DNA of 64,000 nt from Kaistella carnis (lineage in GTDB: Bacteria; Bacteroidota; Bacteroidia; Flavobacteriales; Weeksellaceae): the NCBI RefSeq assembly GCF_003860585.1, contig NZ_CP034159.1:310001-374000 (forward strand), in the 5' to 3' direction. The position numbers and the translations under genes are program-made. The notes beneath the pieces are model-generated. The model made no database searches. It had not been told where the DNA came from and saw only the letters and a list, made by a program, of their open reading frames with translations. This document shows, in pieces, positions 9,343 through 17,696 of this stretch. Each line of letters begins with the position of its first letter. Position 1 is the first letter of the stretch.

Positions 9343-9360
9343 TTTTTTCAATACTAAATG

Positions 9361-9394
9361 AAAACCGTCTTGTTTATTCAAGACGGTTTTTTTT
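9361..9394 (+). terminator. Terminator of the metalloprotease gene
   Basis: Perfect 12-bp stem AAAACCGTCTTG/CAAGACGGTTTT, 6-nt loop, then a T run. The element is symmetrical (A run before, T run after). Confidence 0.85.
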
Positions 9395-9517
9395 GGGCAA
9401 TAATTTGTTGCCTTTTGCTAAAGGTTTAAATCAATATGCGTTTGAAAGCATCGTGAAATAGTACGCGTAACGTTCCGAGTAGTTTTATCGTACTTTACCA
9501 ATCTTATTTGAAAAATA

Positions 9518-9549
9518 AAAAACCCATCAAAATAAATTGATGGGTTTTT
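9518..9549 (-). terminator. Terminator of rplS
   Basis: 13-bp stem AAAAACCCATCAA/TTGATGGGTTTTT with a 6-nt loop, 19 bases downstream of the rplS stop on the minus strand. It is symmetrical and could act in both directions between the convergent genes. Confidence 0.8.
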
Positions 9550-9567
9550 CTAATATTGTAAACTGAA

Positions 9568-9921
9568 TTACTTTTTGTAAGCAGCGTCTTTAATTCTCGC
9601 TTTTTTACCTCTAAGGTTTTTGAAGTAGAAAATTCTTGCTCTTCTTACTTTACCTCTTCTGTCGATTTCAATTTTTTGTAGTGCAGGCATATTCAATGGG
9701 AAAACTCTTTGAACTCCAACATCACCACTCATTTTTCTGATGGTAAAAGTTTTAGTTGCACCGGTTCCTCTCAACTGAAGTACTACTCCTTTAAAGAACT
9801 GAGTTCTTGTTTTAGCACCCTCTCTAATTTCGTAATACACGGTGATGGTATCACCAGCTTTGAATTTTGGGAATTCTTTTTTTGCAATGTACTTGTCTTG
9901 TACGTACTGTAATAAATCCAT
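9568..9921 (-). CDS. rplS: 50S ribosomal protein L19
   Basis: 117 aa, the usual length. Conserved L19 blocks are FKAGDTITVYYEIREGAKTR, FKGVVLQLRGTG, FTIRKMSGDVGVQRVFPLN and RRGKVRRARIFYFKNLRGKKARIKD. L19 lies at the 30S-50S interface. Here the gene stands alone instead of following rimM/trmD. A TAnnTTTG box at 10004-9997 would give a leader of about 70 nt, ending in an A/T-rich stretch before the ATG. Confidence 0.98.
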   Translation of the reverse strand: MDLLQYVQDKYIAKKEFPKFKAGDTITVYYEIREGAKTRTQFFKGVVLQLRGTGATKTFTIRKMSGDVGVQRVFPLNMPALQKIEIDRRGKVRRARIFYFKNLRGKKARIKDAAYKK

Positions 9922-9996
9922 TTTTTTTATAAAAAAATTTGTTTTGTCAAGCTAAACAACGTTCACGCCCTTCGTCAGAGGTTGATTAACAGGGTG

Positions 9997-10004
9997 CAAA
10001 AATA
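9997..10004 (-). promoter_or_regulatory. rplS promoter -7 box
   Basis: TATTTTTG on the minus strand, 76 bases upstream of the rplS ATG, fits the Bacteroidota -7 consensus. No good -33 box was found at the normal spacing. Confidence 0.35.
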
Positions 10005-10064
10005 AGATAAAAAATGCAATCTGCCAACACTTTACAAAAATAAATCCGTAATTATTTAACCCAT

Positions 10065-10112
10065 AAAATTAACCTCAACCTAAACCTCAACCTTAATCTT
10101 AACCTTAACCTT
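10065..10112. repeat. Degenerate CTTAACC/CTCAACC repeat tract
   Basis: A pyrimidine-rich strand made of about eight imperfect units of 6-7 bases of the form AACCT(T/C/A)AACC. Similar short tracts occur before trxB (about 24507-24532) and crcB (about 25611-25648). The unit resembles telomere-type repeats but is too degenerate and too short to be one. Function unknown. Confidence 0.4.
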
Positions 10113-10146
10113 CTCTTCATCCACGACTTTATCTGCCATATTATTT

Positions 10147-10290
10147 GGGCGTGCCCTTCACTCGGTCATTGGCGCTCGCTTCGCTCGCGCCAACTCCCTC
10201 TCTCAGGTCGGGCTCTGCGCTCTATCTTTTTTCCCTTGCTTTTCCCTTGGCCAAAAAAAGGATGCCGCTTCGATCCCTCACGCAACCCCG
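10147..10290 (+). repeat. GC-rich intergenic element with extended fold
   Basis: About 140 bases that are much richer in G+C than the surroundings and have no convincing ORF. It opens with GGGCGTG and closes with CACGC, which can pair. Inside are a GGCGCTCGC ... GCGCGCC-type stem (about 10170-10195) and a long arm ATCTTTTTT ... AAAAAAAGGAT (about 10223-10264). A shorter element with the same plan (GGGCG, then a T-run/A-run stem, then TCGGGTCGC) is at 24209-24296. From memory, elements of this kind recur between genes in Flavobacteriia, but I could not check this. It could be an interspersed palindromic repeat or a structured RNA. Confidence 0.4.
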
Positions 10291-10474
10291 AACACTGATC
10301 GAAACTCGATCCAACTTTCAGATGAGTCTCTTAAAATTTAGCGAATCAAAAAAGTGAAATTTTTACTAATCTACATTTATTAACAGACGCTTTTACATTT
10401 TGGCTTTAGAAAGGATTGTAATTCTCATTCTCAAAAAAATTCGTAAATTTCTACCACAAAATTATAATCAGACG

Positions 10475-11176
10475 ATGATCGATAAAAGAGTAAAAAATGC
10501 CAAAGAAGCAATCGCTGGAATTAGCGATGGAATGACTTTAATCGTTGGCGGATTCGGCCTTTGTGGAATTCCCGAAAATTCAATTAATGCTTTGGTAGAA
10601 AGCAATGTTACCAACTTGACCTGTATTTCTAACAACGCCGGCGTTGATGATTTTGGTTTGGGATTGCTTTTACAGAAAAAACAAATCAAAAAAATGATCG
10701 CTTCTTACGTGGGCGAAAATGCAGAATTCGAAAGACAGATGCTTTCCGGAGAACTCGATGTAGAATTAACGCCACAAGGAACTTTAGCCGAAAAATGCCG
10801 CGCTGCCCAACATGGAATTCCGGCTTTTTATACGCCTGCAGGTTATGGAACTGAAGTCGCAGAAGGAAAAGAAACCAAAGAATTCGATGGTAAAATGCAT
10901 ATCCTGGAACACGCTTTCAAAGCAGATTATTCCATAGTAAAAGCCTGGAAAGGTGATCACGCCGGAAATTTAATTTTCAAGGGAACTGCCAGAAACTTCA
11001 ATGCGCCAATGGCGGGAAGTGGGAAAATTACCATCGCTGAAGTGGAGGAATTAGTAGAACCGGGACAACTCGATCCCAACGAAATTCACATTCCAGGAAT
11101 TATGGTTCAAAGAATTTTTCAGGGTGAGAAATTTGAGAAAAGAATTGAGCAAAGAACAGTTAGAAAAAGACCTTAG
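10475..11176 (+). CDS. scoA: 3-oxoacid CoA-transferase subunit A
   Basis: 233 aa, the normal length for the A subunit. It shows the CoA-transferase family I signature: [16 protein letters not shown] (about 17-32), then [15 protein letters not shown] and [13 protein letters not shown]. With subunit B it moves CoA from succinyl-CoA to acetoacetate, feeding ketone bodies into the TCA cycle. I chose the ATG at 10475 because family members start MIDKRV...; the open frame runs further upstream but with non-family sequence. The partner scoB is about 5.7 kb away at 16914, on the same strand. An IS1182 copy begins 33 bases after this stop codon. Confidence 0.93.
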   Translation: MIDKRVKNAKEAIAGISDGMTLIVGGFGLCGIPENSINALVESNVTNLTCISNNAGVDDFGLGLLLQKKQIKKMIASYVGENAEFERQMLSGELDVELTPQGTLAEKCRAAQHGIPAFYTPAGYGTEVAEGKETKEFDGKMHILEHAFKADYSIVKAWKGDHAGNLIFKGTARNFNAPMAGSGKITIAEVEELVEPGQLDPNEIHIPGIMVQRIFQGEKFEKRIEQRTVRKRP

Positions 11177-11208
11177 ATATTCTTAGTTGAATTACTTTTA
11201 ATAATGAT

Positions 11209-12949
11209 GAAGCCGTCTCAATACTGAGGCGGTTTTTTCTGTGTTTAACATTTGTCAGTTTTAAAGGGTTTTACTATCTTTAAGTATTGATAATCAATTA
11301 TATGAGTATTAAATTTAAAGATTATAACCAGCAACAAAATTGGTTATTCCCACCATCAATCGAGGAATTGATTCCAGAAAATCATCCCGTTCGGGTCGTT
11401 AATGGAATTATTGAACAACTGGATTTACGATTGCTCATTGAAGAGTATAGTAAAGATGGCAAACCGAGCTTTCATCCCAAGATGATGCTTAAGGTGATGG
11501 TTTACGCTTATATGGATAATACGTATTCCAGCAGGAAGATTGAAAAAGCGATGCGTGAGAATATTAATTTTATGTGGTTGTCCGCTCAACAGGTCGCAGA
11601 CCATAACACCATCGCACGTTTTCGGAGCAAGAAACTCAAGACTATTTTCAAAGACATTTTCAAACAGGTCGTCCTGTTATTAGCAGAGGAAGGACTCGTT
11701 AGCTTGAAAGAAGTTTTTACCGATGGAACTAAGATAGAGTCTATTGCCGGGAGATATACCTTCGTTTGGGGCAATGCCATTAAAACCAGAAAAGAGAAGA
11801 TGGCAGAACAACTTGAACAAATGTGGAACTATGCCCAAAGCATTGCTGAGGAAGAAGACAGCGATCCTACACCACCGGAGTTTAAAACCATCGATAGAGA
11901 TAAAATAGAGAAGACCGCCAAGAAAATAGAAGAGATCATCAGCAAAAACCCGCAGGCATCCACCAAAGCAAAGGCAAAATTAAGATACATTCAAAAGAAT
12001 TTTTCTCAGAACCTGGATAAGTACGAGGAGCAGGAAAAACTTTTGGACGGACGTGGCAGTTATAGTAAGACCGATCCCGATGCCACATTTATGCGCATGA
12101 AAGATGATCATATGCAGAATGGGCAACTTAAACCCGCCTACAACGTGCAGGTAAGTTCGCAGTCCCAGTTTGTTATTCATTATACTTTACACCAAACCAC
12201 CAATGATTTAAATACGCTTCAACCACACCTCAATACTTTTGAAGAACTTTATCAGTTTTTGCCGGAAGAACTTACTGCTGATGCTGGTTACGGCAGTGAA
12301 GAAAATTATGATTTTCTGGAAGAGAAAAATATAGAAACCTTCGTAAAATACAACACCTTCGATAAGGAACAGGGTATTTTAAAATCGAAAAGAAAGAAAA
12401 TCAACGAAGACTTTCACCACGATAAACTTTATTATAACGAAGAGAAAGATCAGTATATCTGTCCGATGGGGCAACCGATGAATAAAATCACCAACCGAAA
12501 TCGAAAAACCAAAAGCGGTTATGCTCAGACAAGTTCACTGTACCAGGCTCAAAACTGCAACGGTTGTCCGCTGCGAGGGGCTTGCCATAAAGCCCAGGGA
12601 AACAGAATAATAGAACGCAACCAAAATTTAGAACGGCATAAGGAGAGAGTTCGGGAAAACCTCTTGAGTGAAATCGGTGAAATAAAACGCAAACAACGCA
12701 CGGCGGATGTAGAACCCGTCTTTGCACATATCAAATCCAATCGGAACTTCAAGCGTTTTACACACACTGGAATAGAAAAAGTGGAATTAGAGTTCGGATT
12801 ACACGCTTTAGCACACAATCTAAGAAAAAAGAGTGCTTAAGTAAGAGCACCTTTTTATCCTAATGTGCAAAAATCACAAATAATCAAAATTTAACGCTTT
12901 ACAAAAGAAAATAAAAAAACCGCCTCAAATTTTATTTTGAGACGGCTTC
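11209..12949 (+). mobile_element. IS1182-family insertion sequence, copy 1
   Basis: 1741 bp bounded by inverted repeats starting GAAGCCGTCTCAA at both ends. Each end is itself a hairpin with a T/A run (left: GCCGTCTCA, 4-nt loop, TGAGGCGG, TTTTTT; right: CCGCCTCAAA ... TTTTGAGACGG), so each end looks like an intrinsic terminator. The boundaries were set by comparison with copy 2 at 36143-37883, which is collinear at an offset of 24934. Both copies face the same way. I saw no clear target-site duplication. The right end is 4 bases beyond the stop codon of the reverse-strand gene at 12954. Confidence 0.92.
11302..12840 (+). CDS. IS1182-family transposase, copy 1
   Basis: 512 aa from the ATG at 11302 (a TTG five codons upstream is also open). 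The N-terminal domain starts MSIKFKDYNQQQNWLFPPSI, typical of IS1182/IS5-group DDE transposases. Candidate catalytic acids lie in TDGTKIES (about 146), TADAGYGSEENY (about 327-338) and DVEPVFAHIK (about 474-483). A Cys cluster (CNGCPLRGACH) lies before the last. It is full length and apparently intact. It differs from copy 2 in one residue that I could see (His here, Arg there, in EDFH(H/R)DKLY), so transposition or gene conversion was recent. Confidence 0.95.
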   Translation: MSIKFKDYNQQQNWLFPPSIEELIPENHPVRVVNGIIEQLDLRLLIEEYSKDGKPSFHPKMMLKVMVYAYMDNTYSSRKIEKAMRENINFMWLSAQQVADHNTIARFRSKKLKTIFKDIFKQVVLLLAEEGLVSLKEVFTDGTKIESIAGRYTFVWGNAIKTRKEKMAEQLEQMWNYAQSIAEEEDSDPTPPEFKTIDRDKIEKTAKKIEEIISKNPQASTKAKAKLRYIQKNFSQNLDKYEEQEKLLDGRGSYSKTDPDATFMRMKDDHMQNGQLKPAYNVQVSSQSQFVIHYTLHQTTNDLNTLQPHLNTFEELYQFLPEELTADAGYGSEENYDFLEEKNIETFVKYNTFDKEQGILKSKRKKINEDFHHDKLYYNEEKDQYICPMGQPMNKITNRNRKTKSGYAQTSSLYQAQNCNGCPLRGACHKAQGNRIIERNQNLERHKERVRENLLSEIGEIKRKQRTADVEPVFAHIKSNRNFKRFTHTGIEKVELEFGLHALAHNLRKKSA

Positions 12950-12953
12950 CTTT

Positions 12954-13334
12954 TTAAAGTTTATTCTCGGCAAAATTCTTCCATCGGTGTTCAAAATATT
13001 CATTCTCAATTTCAGAATATTTAAAACCATTCATAAAATCTGTAAGGTTAAGATTGTTGTCTGTCCAATATCCATAATTATCTTTCCAAGGCATTATCAT
13101 TACTACTTTGCCATCTTTATCTAAACCAATTTCTCTTTCTGGAATTCCGCCCGCGTCAAATTCGATGAGCCAAGTATTGATCTTGTCAATTTCATTTTCA
13201 AAATCAGGATTTGCTTTTGGGATTATTGTTGAAAGAAATTTTCCTAGTAAAGTACGAAGCAAATTTGATTTTACAGATTCGATACTTTCAGCAAGTTCTA
13301 TTTTTAGATAAGTGTTTTTCTTAAAAAATGACAT
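12954..13334 (-). CDS. Conserved-looking protein of unknown function
   Basis: 126 aa, no family recognised. It is soluble, with an N-terminal helix-rich part (FKKNTYLKIELAESIESVKS), then a beta-like centre (WLIEFDAGGIPEREIGLDKDGKVVMIMPWKDNYGYW split by short turns) and an acidic C-terminal end. The pattern of aromatic and acidic residues resembles small cytosolic immunity-type proteins, but this is only an impression. The start codon follows directly on the stop of the membrane-protein gene upstream (TGA then ATG), so the two are cotranscribed. The IS right end lies 4 bases past its stop. Confidence 0.55.
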   Translation of the reverse strand: MSFFKKNTYLKIELAESIESVKSNLLRTLLGKFLSTIIPKANPDFENEIDKINTWLIEFDAGGIPEREIGLDKDGKVVMIMPWKDNYGYWTDNNLNLTDFMNGFKYSEIENEYFEHRWKNFAENKL

Positions 13335-13790
13335 TCAATGCTGTTCTACAATTTTATTATTTTTTATAAAAAGATTAATTGAGGCGATAAACAAGACAAT
13401 AAAACTTGAAATCCAAAAATAAAACCCAACTCCAAGTTTTATGATGGCTGTCGATGCGCCACTTTCACCATCCATAATAGAATCAAGTGTTGTGAAATAG
13501 AGGGCAAGAATTACAGATAAACCTACTAGTATAACCCCAACTTTCTCTTTATTGAGTATCAAAAAACCACCAAAAAGATAGAGCGGGTTTGCTAACCAGA
13601 TGATCGTTGGAATTAATCCTCCGCCCAAAATGGCCATCCATCCTGCAAGCAGCATAAAAAAGGAACTGGAATAGATATCTGCTTTTGGATTGGCAACATA
13701 GAAAGGCGTAAAAAACATCGATAAAATATAGAGCACAATACTGATGATCACCAACCAAAAATTCGGACTTTTTATTTCTTCTTTAAACAT
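13335..13790 (-). CDS. Small integral membrane protein, unknown function
   Basis: 151 aa with four predicted membrane helices (about 11-30, 40-67, 83-101 and 118-140). It has no signal peptide and no known motif. It is translationally coupled to the downstream 126-aa gene (no intervening base), so the pair probably works together. The next 130 bases upstream (13791-13919) hold no gene. Confidence 0.6.
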   Translation of the reverse strand: MFKEEIKSPNFWLVIISIVLYILSMFFTPFYVANPKADIYSSSFFMLLAGWMAILGGGLIPTIIWLANPLYLFGGFLILNKEKVGVILVGLSVILALYFTTLDSIMDGESGASTAIIKLGVGFYFWISSFIVLFIASINLFIKNNKIVEQH

Positions 13791-13919
13791 AATGGAATAT
13801 TTTATTTTACCGTAATATAAATTAGGTCATTGCGAAATCAAACGAACAGTAGAATCAGAAAACGACGTTGGCTCTATAAAATTTAGGTGTTCAAATCAAA
13901 TTAAACGATAACCCAAGAT

Positions 13920-14963
13920 TTATTTTAGTTGTAATTCTAAAATTCTGCGTATCGTTTCCTTCGCAGATATTACCGCTCCTTCCATATATCCGGGAAATTG
14001 TGAAGAAGTTTCCGAGCCCGAAATTATTAGTCTTTCCTCAAAATAAGTTTTGAAAATGGGATGTCCATTATTTTGGTGTGGATAAATTGGCGAGTGGGAT
14101 TCTTGAAAAGTTGCAACCTCTTCACTCCACACCCGTTCTTCATAAGTCACAAATTCAGTAACCGGATTTCCGAAAATATTTTTCAATTGGTTGATAACAA
14201 GTTGCTTTCGTTCAGATTTTGAGAGCTTTTTAAAGTCGGAATTAATAAAACCACATAATGCATATCTTGAATTTTCCGCATCCGACTGATCGTAAAATTC
14301 CACAACAGGACCCACATTGCTAAATAACGTTCGCGGGATTTGTTCTTCCATCCAAAAAGGTTTTGCAAAAGTTAAGGCAACCTTAATAGAATCTTCCATC
14401 CAAGTGAGTGTTTGCAATGCAATATCTTTTAAATCTTCAGAAATTGAAGGTTGAAAATCAATACGGTTCGCCCACAATTTTGGTGGTAACGCGAGAACTA
14501 CAGAATCACCTTCGAAAATAGTTTCTGCTTTTACCGAAACTAAATTTTCCGTAAACGTAATCTGACTTACCGTATGATTCAGAAGGAAATCTTCGGGATT
14601 TAATTTTTCCAGTAGTCTATTGATGAGCGCAGAAGTTCCGCCAGAAATTCTGTAACTCGGTTCATTTTTTGGAATTCCCAAGATTTGAGCGTGTAAATTT
14701 GGATTAGGCTCATAAAAAACTTTCGTGTCCATAAACTGTTCAAAACGTTCAATTCCTAATTCCTCCCAGAGCGCGATTAAATTGACATGTTGATTCGTAA
14801 ACCATGTCGCACCCATTTCGATCGGCGCCTCATTTTCTCTATAAACGGTATTGATTCTTCCGCCAAATCTATTTCTCGAGTCTAAAATTTTAAAGGGAAT
14901 TCCTTCTTTCTTTAAAAGATAACCCGTCAAGAGTCCTGATAAACCTCCTCCTACAATAATAAT
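13920..14963 (-). CDS. Flavin-containing amine oxidase-like protein, start codon missing
   Basis: About 347 aa. The FAD Rossmann motif is in frame at the very N-terminus: IIIVGGGLSGLLTGYLLKKE, then the second Glu/Asp region KILDSRNRFGGRINTV and the family block EMGATWF. The C-terminal flavin-binding part is ISGSETSSQFPGYMEGAV. It probably oxidises an amine or protoporphyrin-type substrate with FAD. Oddity: the frame has a TGA at 14972-14970, then AGA, ACG, ATT, ATT, ATT, GTA, GGA. No ATG, GTG or TTG precedes the GGGLSG motif, and the first TTG (14930) would delete it. I therefore give the first ATT as a provisional start. A lost start codon, a rare ATT start or a base error are all possible. 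It follows the ABC exporter gene by about 35 bases on the same strand. Confidence 0.65.
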   Translation of the reverse strand: MIIVGGGLSGLLTGYLLKKEGIPFKILDSRNRFGGRINTVYRENEAPIEMGATWFTNQHVNLIALWEELGIERFEQFMDTKVFYEPNPNLHAQILGIPKNEPSYRISGGTSALINRLLEKLNPEDFLLNHTVSQITFTENLVSVKAETIFEGDSVVLALPPKLWANRIDFQPSISEDLKDIALQTLTWMEDSIKVALTFAKPFWMEEQIPRTLFSNVGPVVEFYDQSDAENSRYALCGFINSDFKKLSKSERKQLVINQLKNIFGNPVTEFVTYEERVWSEEVATFQESHSPIYPHQNNGHPIFKTYFEERLIISGSETSSQFPGYMEGAVISAKETIRRILELQLK

Positions 14964-14997
14964 CGTTCTTCAGTTGTTTGCTTTAATTTACGATACC

Positions 14998-16785
14998 CTA
15001 AATCTTCCGTTCCCCAATCTGCTGACGCCACATCGCATAATACAATCCTTTTTCCTCCAGCAAATTTTCATGGGAACCGGTTTCAATTACTTTTCCACGT
15101 TCTAAAACATAGATTCGATCAGCATGCATAATTGTAGATAATCGATGCGCAATCAAGACAGTAATCTGTTCTTTCTGTTCCGAAATATCTCTAATGGTCG
15201 TCGTGATTTCTTCTTCCGTAATGCTGTCTAAAGCCGAGGTTGCTTCATCAAAAATCAGCAAATGCGGTTTTCTCAATAAGGCTCTGGCAATGGCGATTCT
15301 TTGTTTTTCACCACCGCTTAATTTAAATCCACCTTCACCAATTACCGTATCTAAACCGTCTTCCGCTCGCTCGATCAAAGCCGTAGCGCTTGATTTTTTT
15401 AATGCCGTACTCAAATCCTGATCTGTTGCTTCCGGATTTACAAAGAGTAAATTTTCTTTGATGGTTCCGGCAAAAAGTTGCGTGTCCTGCGTTACAAAAC
15501 CGATCTGATTTCTCAGTTCATCGATATCGAATTCATTACCATTGATATTATTGTAATAAATAGAACCTTCATTTGGACGGTATAATCCCACCAGTAATTT
15601 TACTAAAGTACTTTTCCCCGCGCCACTCGGGCCGACAAAAGCAATCGTTTCTCCATTTTTAACTTCAAAAGAAATATCGTTCAGCGCCTTGTAAGTAGCA
15701 GACTGATATTTGAAACTAACATTTTTAAATTTTAATTTATTGATGGCCCCAATTTTTTTCGGATTAAGTGGTTTTTCTTCGGTTGGCTTTTTCATTAAAT
15801 TATCAAAATTAAATAAGGAGGCCTCGGCTTCGCGATAAGAGATGATGATATTTCCGATTTCCTGCATCGGCCCGAAAATAAAGAATCCATAAAACATTAA
15901 CGAGAGATATTGCCCCGGCGTCACGATGTTTTTAAAAATTAAAAAGAGCAAAGTCAGCGTAATCATCTGTTGTAGAAAATTCACCAAGGTTCCTTGAATG
16001 AAACTTAAAGAACGGATGCTTTTCACCTTTCTCAATTCCAGACCTAAAATTTTGTAGGTATTGCTGTTGAGCCTTTTAACTTCCTGCTGCGTAAGACCCA
16101 AACTTTTTACGATCTCAATATTACGTAGACTTTCGGTGGTACTTCCCGCCAAACTGGTAGTCTGAGCCACAATGTTTTTCTGAATTTTTTTAATTCTTTT
16201 ACTTAATAAATTGGTGATAAAGGCAATGAAAAATATTCCCACCACATAAACCGGCATAATCGCCCAGTGTAACTGAATGGCATAAACAGAAACGAAAATA
16301 ATACTAACTAAAATCCCAAAGAAAATATTGATGAAATTGTTGATGAATTTCACTGAATCTTCTCTTACTTTTGTGAGGATTGATAAGGTTTCACCACTTC
16401 TTTGATCTTCAAATTCTTGAAAAGGTAAGGCCATGGAATGTTGCAGTCCATCGGTGAAAATATTGGCTCCAAATTTTTGCGTAATCACGCTCGAGGTATA
16501 ATCCTGAAAGGCTTTTGCAATCCTGCTCACCATTGCAACACCGATTAATAATCCTATAAAATAAAAGGCGCCGTGGTAAATGCTGGTGCCGTATAAATAT
16601 TCCTCCAGACTTCTGCTTAAAAGTTTTTCTTTGTCGAAAAAGTTGGGATTAGTCACTAATTGATCCAGAATTTTTCCTGTAATCGCGGGACCAAACAACG
16701 AAAATACCTGATTGATGGTGGCGAAGACTAAAGATAAAATCAAAAGCCATTTATGAGGTTTTAAATATTTAAAAAGTGTTTTCAT
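14998..16785 (-). CDS. ABC exporter, fused membrane and ATPase domains
   Basis: 595 aa. The N-terminal half (about 1-310) is a type I ABC exporter membrane domain with six helices, and the C-terminal half (about 345-590) is the nucleotide-binding domain. Motifs: Walker A GPSGAGKST (about 383), signature LSGGEKQR (about 487), Walker B LLIFDEATSALD, and switch His in LIAHRLST. It should act as a homodimer exporting a lipid or drug (MsbA/LmrA type); the substrate cannot be told. A TAATTTTG box at 16815-16808 lies 23 bases before the ATG, so a short leader is expected. The amine oxidase-like gene may share its transcript. Confidence 0.92.
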   Translation of the reverse strand: MKTLFKYLKPHKWLLILSLVFATINQVFSLFGPAITGKILDQLVTNPNFFDKEKLLSRSLEEYLYGTSIYHGAFYFIGLLIGVAMVSRIAKAFQDYTSSVITQKFGANIFTDGLQHSMALPFQEFEDQRSGETLSILTKVREDSVKFINNFINIFFGILVSIIFVSVYAIQLHWAIMPVYVVGIFFIAFITNLLSKRIKKIQKNIVAQTTSLAGSTTESLRNIEIVKSLGLTQQEVKRLNSNTYKILGLELRKVKSIRSLSFIQGTLVNFLQQMITLTLLFLIFKNIVTPGQYLSLMFYGFFIFGPMQEIGNIIISYREAEASLFNFDNLMKKPTEEKPLNPKKIGAINKLKFKNVSFKYQSATYKALNDISFEVKNGETIAFVGPSGAGKSTLVKLLVGLYRPNEGSIYYNNINGNEFDIDELRNQIGFVTQDTQLFAGTIKENLLFVNPEATDQDLSTALKKSSATALIERAEDGLDTVIGEGGFKLSGGEKQRIAIARALLRKPHLLIFDEATSALDSITEEEITTTIRDISEQKEQITVLIAHRLSTIMHADRIYVLERGKVIETGSHENLLEEKGLYYAMWRQQIGERKI

Positions 16786-16807
16786 TTAAAAAAAAAATAA
16801 TTGGCTG

Positions 16808-16815
16808 CAAAATTA
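16808..16815 (-). promoter_or_regulatory. -7 promoter box of the ABC exporter
   Basis: TAATTTTG on the minus strand, 22 bases before the ATG at 16785, matches TAnnTTTG. Confidence 0.4.
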
Positions 16816-16913
16816 GAGATATTAATTGGTTTGTTTGGGTCATCCCATAGAATGTCTCAATAGCATTTGTATAGGAAATGAAAAAGCAATAAATTGCAGT
16901 TCAAGTTTACATT

Positions 16914-17567
16914 ATGCTAACAAAAGAACAAATCGCGCAGCGCATCTCCAAAGAAGTAAAAGATGGCTATTACGTTAACCTCGGAATTGGGATTCCGACT
17001 TTGGTTGCTAACTTCGTTTCTCCGGATCTTTCTGTGGAATTTCAAAGTGAAAATGGGGTTCTCGGAATGGGACCGTTTCCTTTCGAGGGTGAAGAAGATC
17101 CGGACTTAATTAATGCCGGAAAGCAAACGATCACCACACTTCCCGGAGCATCATTCTTTGATTCTGCTTTCAGTTTCGGAATGATCAGAAGTAAGAAAGT
17201 TGATTTAACGATTCTTGGAGCGATGGAAGTTTCTGAAAAAGGTGATATTGCCAATTGGAAAATTCCCGGTAAAATGGTGAAAGGAATGGGCGGTGCCATG
17301 GATTTAGTGGCTTCGGCTGAAAATATTATTGTTGCCATGATGCACGTTAACAAAGCCGGCGAAAGTAAAATCCTGAAAAAATGTACGCTTCCTTTAACCG
17401 GAGTTGGTTGTGTGAAAAAAGTAGTGACTGAAATGGCGGTTTTAGAAGTAACGCCCAACGGTTTCAAACTTTTGGAAAGAGCGCCTGGAGTTTCTGTTGA
17501 AGATATCATGAAATCTACAGAAGCAGACTTAATCATCGACGGAGAAATTCCGGAAATGCAGTTTTAA
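16914..17567 (+). CDS. scoB: 3-oxoacid CoA-transferase subunit B
   Basis: 217 aa, usual length. The B-subunit signature is clear: GYYVNLGIGIPTLVANF (about 18-34) and QSENGVLGMGPFP (about 44-56), in which Glu46 of SENG is the catalytic residue that forms the CoA thioester. With scoA (10475) it forms the succinyl-CoA:acetoacetate CoA-transferase. The two genes are normally adjacent. Here they are separated by IS1182 copy 1 and four reverse-strand genes, so subunit B must have its own promoter in 16786-16913. A long hairpin terminator follows at 17585. Confidence 0.95.
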   Translation: MLTKEQIAQRISKEVKDGYYVNLGIGIPTLVANFVSPDLSVEFQSENGVLGMGPFPFEGEEDPDLINAGKQTITTLPGASFFDSAFSFGMIRSKKVDLTILGAMEVSEKGDIANWKIPGKMVKGMGGAMDLVASAENIIVAMMHVNKAGESKILKKCTLPLTGVGCVKKVVTEMAVLEVTPNGFKLLERAPGVSVEDIMKSTEADLIIDGEIPEMQF

Positions 17568-17584
17568 ATCAAATCATTTGCAAT

Positions 17585-17626
17585 AAAGAATAAATCCTTT
17601 TCAGTTATGAAAAGGATTTATTCTTT
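17585..17626 (+). terminator. Long perfect hairpin after scoB
   Basis: A 19-bp perfect stem AAAGAATAAATCCTTTTCA/TGAAAAGGATTTATTCTTT with a GTTA loop, 17 bases after the scoB stop. It is AT-rich and lacks a long T tail, but the position fits a terminator. Confidence 0.65.
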
Positions 17627-17696
17627 ATAAATTTTCTAAAAAGATCTAACTAGGAATTTGCAATATCAATTGGCGTAGGAAGCGTAGGCGTTAAGA

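Noticed and set aside
10145..10357. 70-codon frame in the GC-rich intergenic element
   Set aside because: The region is explained better as a structured repeat; the frame is Ser/Pro/Leu-rich as expected from GC-rich non-coding DNA.
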